64,000 nucleotides of DNA from Dryococelus australis (Eukaryota > Arthropoda > Insecta > Phasmatodea > Phasmatidae). This document shows, piece by piece, positions 62,749 through 64,000 of the stretch. A program made the translations under genes and the position numbers. The stretch spans positions 211,185,047 through 211,249,046 of the forward strand of contig CM056995.1 in assembly GCA_029891345.1 (NCBI GenBank), read 5' to 3'. How positions within the stretch are numbered: the first letter of the stretch is position 1; each line of letters opens with the position of its first letter. The notes under the pieces are model-generated. The model had not been told where the DNA came from and searched no databases. It was given only the letters and a program-made list of their open reading frames with translations.

Positions 62749-64000
62749 TATACCAATCTATACAAAAATAAAAGTTTGTACGCACATATCTATGTATGTT
62801 TGTTCTCTATACAATTCTACACCATTTGACAGATCTGGATCCAATTTCGCAGGGAAATCCTTCAGTATACAACTTAGAATACTGAGTATGTCAAAATGGG
62901 CTCTCGTCTTCCATTGCGCCTAAAACCCCCCAAAAAAAAAACCCTAATATAATTATACTCTGGCAATACTGGTTAAGGTCAACTAGTACTTTATAAATAT
63001 GTATGCCTGCAAAAAAAAGAAAATTTAGAACAACACATCTATGTGCACAAGAATCTGATAAATAAATTCAAAATTACTTAGGGAGGAAACATTCCAAAAC
63101 AGAAACAGTCGAAAAACCAAAAGAAAGCAGGGTATGTGCTTATCGGAGAAATTAATATCAGTTTTGCTATATATAAATGGGTCATAACTCACTGTCACAG
63201 CAATTGCAAAACCTGCTTTACAGGCTAAACAATGGTGTAAAAATACACTACTACAGCAAAAATGGAGTGCCAAAATAACATTTTGTAGATGACAGCACCA
63301 TATTAGACAATTATCTGTGCTGGCAACACCATATGACAAATCAGATGATGATTGCCAGAAAATGTGTTTCTGCAAAAACTTTTCCTTACACAGCCTCTGT
63401 TCGAATTGTCTTATCAGATAGCACAGACCAACACTTTTATCGGTAATCAAATCAGACTGTCAGATTTATCAGATTGTGCAACATGTGTTATTCTAAATAC
63501 CTATATATTATTACCCCTGATTTGGAACTGGAAATTAATCAGATTTAATCACCTCATGTGCAACAGGCTTAAAAGTATTTATAGCTCAATAAATTGTCAC
63601 TCGTTAACACTGCCTTCAAGAATACAAAAAGTTAACTGAAGGATTATAAGGATATTTTTAAAAAATTGGGACTTGTGTGAAAAATGAAATTTTTTTATTT
63701 TGAGTCTCTTTTATCAAGTGAAAATTACAAGGAAAAGGCTCTACTCCAACAAAATTTAAATCACATGGTAAAAATTTGTGTGCAGGCAGTAAATCTTAAT
63801 TGTCTATCCACAAAAATAATAATTAACTATAGTCCATTTCCGACTGGAAGAGTCTTCTGAAAACAAACCTTTGAAATAAACCCCAGGCATAACATGTCAA
63901 ACTGTTTTGTCAGTAACTTGTATTCCACAAATATATAACATTGTGATTGACTTTAAAGTACTGTATTCTCGAATAAATGAAACTGTAACTTGGTATCTTC
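62749..64000. other. Right-edge sequence, nothing firmly recognised
   Basis: From about 62760 the sequence AAAATAAAAGTTTGTACGCA, then TGTATGTTTGTTCTC, resembles the start of a common insect interspersed repeat, but I could not name it. A 141-codon minus frame at 63025-63450 has no recognised domain. No GGT exon was found. Confidence 0.35.

Noticed and set aside
63025..63450. 141-codon minus-strand frame as a GGT 5' exon or separate gene
   Set aside because: No GGT motif, signal anchor or recognisable domain; composition is that of AT-rich non-coding DNA.

Overview
This window is animal nuclear DNA, most likely from an arthropod with a large, repeat-rich genome. The protein residues are insect-like and the genes are split by GT-AG introns. 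Nearly all mobile-element classes typical of insects are present: P element, Tc1/mariner, pogo, hAT-like, Penelope, LINE, Ty3/gypsy and a Polinton/adintovirus relict. I cannot name the species. There are no bacterial operons, CRISPR arrays, rRNA genes or convincing functional tRNA genes.

The only host gene I can support is a gamma-glutamyltranspeptidase (glutathione hydrolase) on the minus strand. Its last seven coding exons lie at 60875-60683, 54189-53989, 40640-40391, 39824-39634, 16345-16105, 10762-10649 and 5668-5522. All junctions are phase-consistent and together they encode about 444 residues, ending at a TAA stop. The first 130-150 residues must lie beyond the right edge. The introns are about 6.5, 13.3, 0.57, 23.3, 5.3 and 5.0 kb, so almost everything else in the window is intronic.

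Layout. 1-5.4 kb lies downstream of the gene: a gag-only LINE ORF1 relic with 5' tandem monomers, and a Penelope-like fragment. The 5.7-10.6 kb intron holds a head-to-head Penelope pair and an LTR element. The 10.8-16.1 kb intron holds a long-TIR mariner-like derivative and a tRNA SINE. The 23-kb intron (16.3-39.6 kb) holds a hAT-like MITE, a pogo-type element, a P-element/THAP transposase pseudogene, the remains of a Polinton/adintovirus (packaging ATPase, phospholipase A2, pX-like protein, adenain-type protease, capsid proteins), satellite-like arrays, a zinc-finger relic, LTR remnants and a second pogo-type element. The 13-kb intron (40.6-54.0 kb) holds two copies of an unclassified 1.9-kb repeat and several MITEs, one with a nested SINE. 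The last intron holds a plus-strand LTR element abutting a truncated minus-strand gypsy element. A Tc1 relic lies near 62 kb.

The most noteworthy item is the virus-like Polinton relict at about 24.8-30.1 kb. Its gene order is still legible although most of its reading frames are broken.
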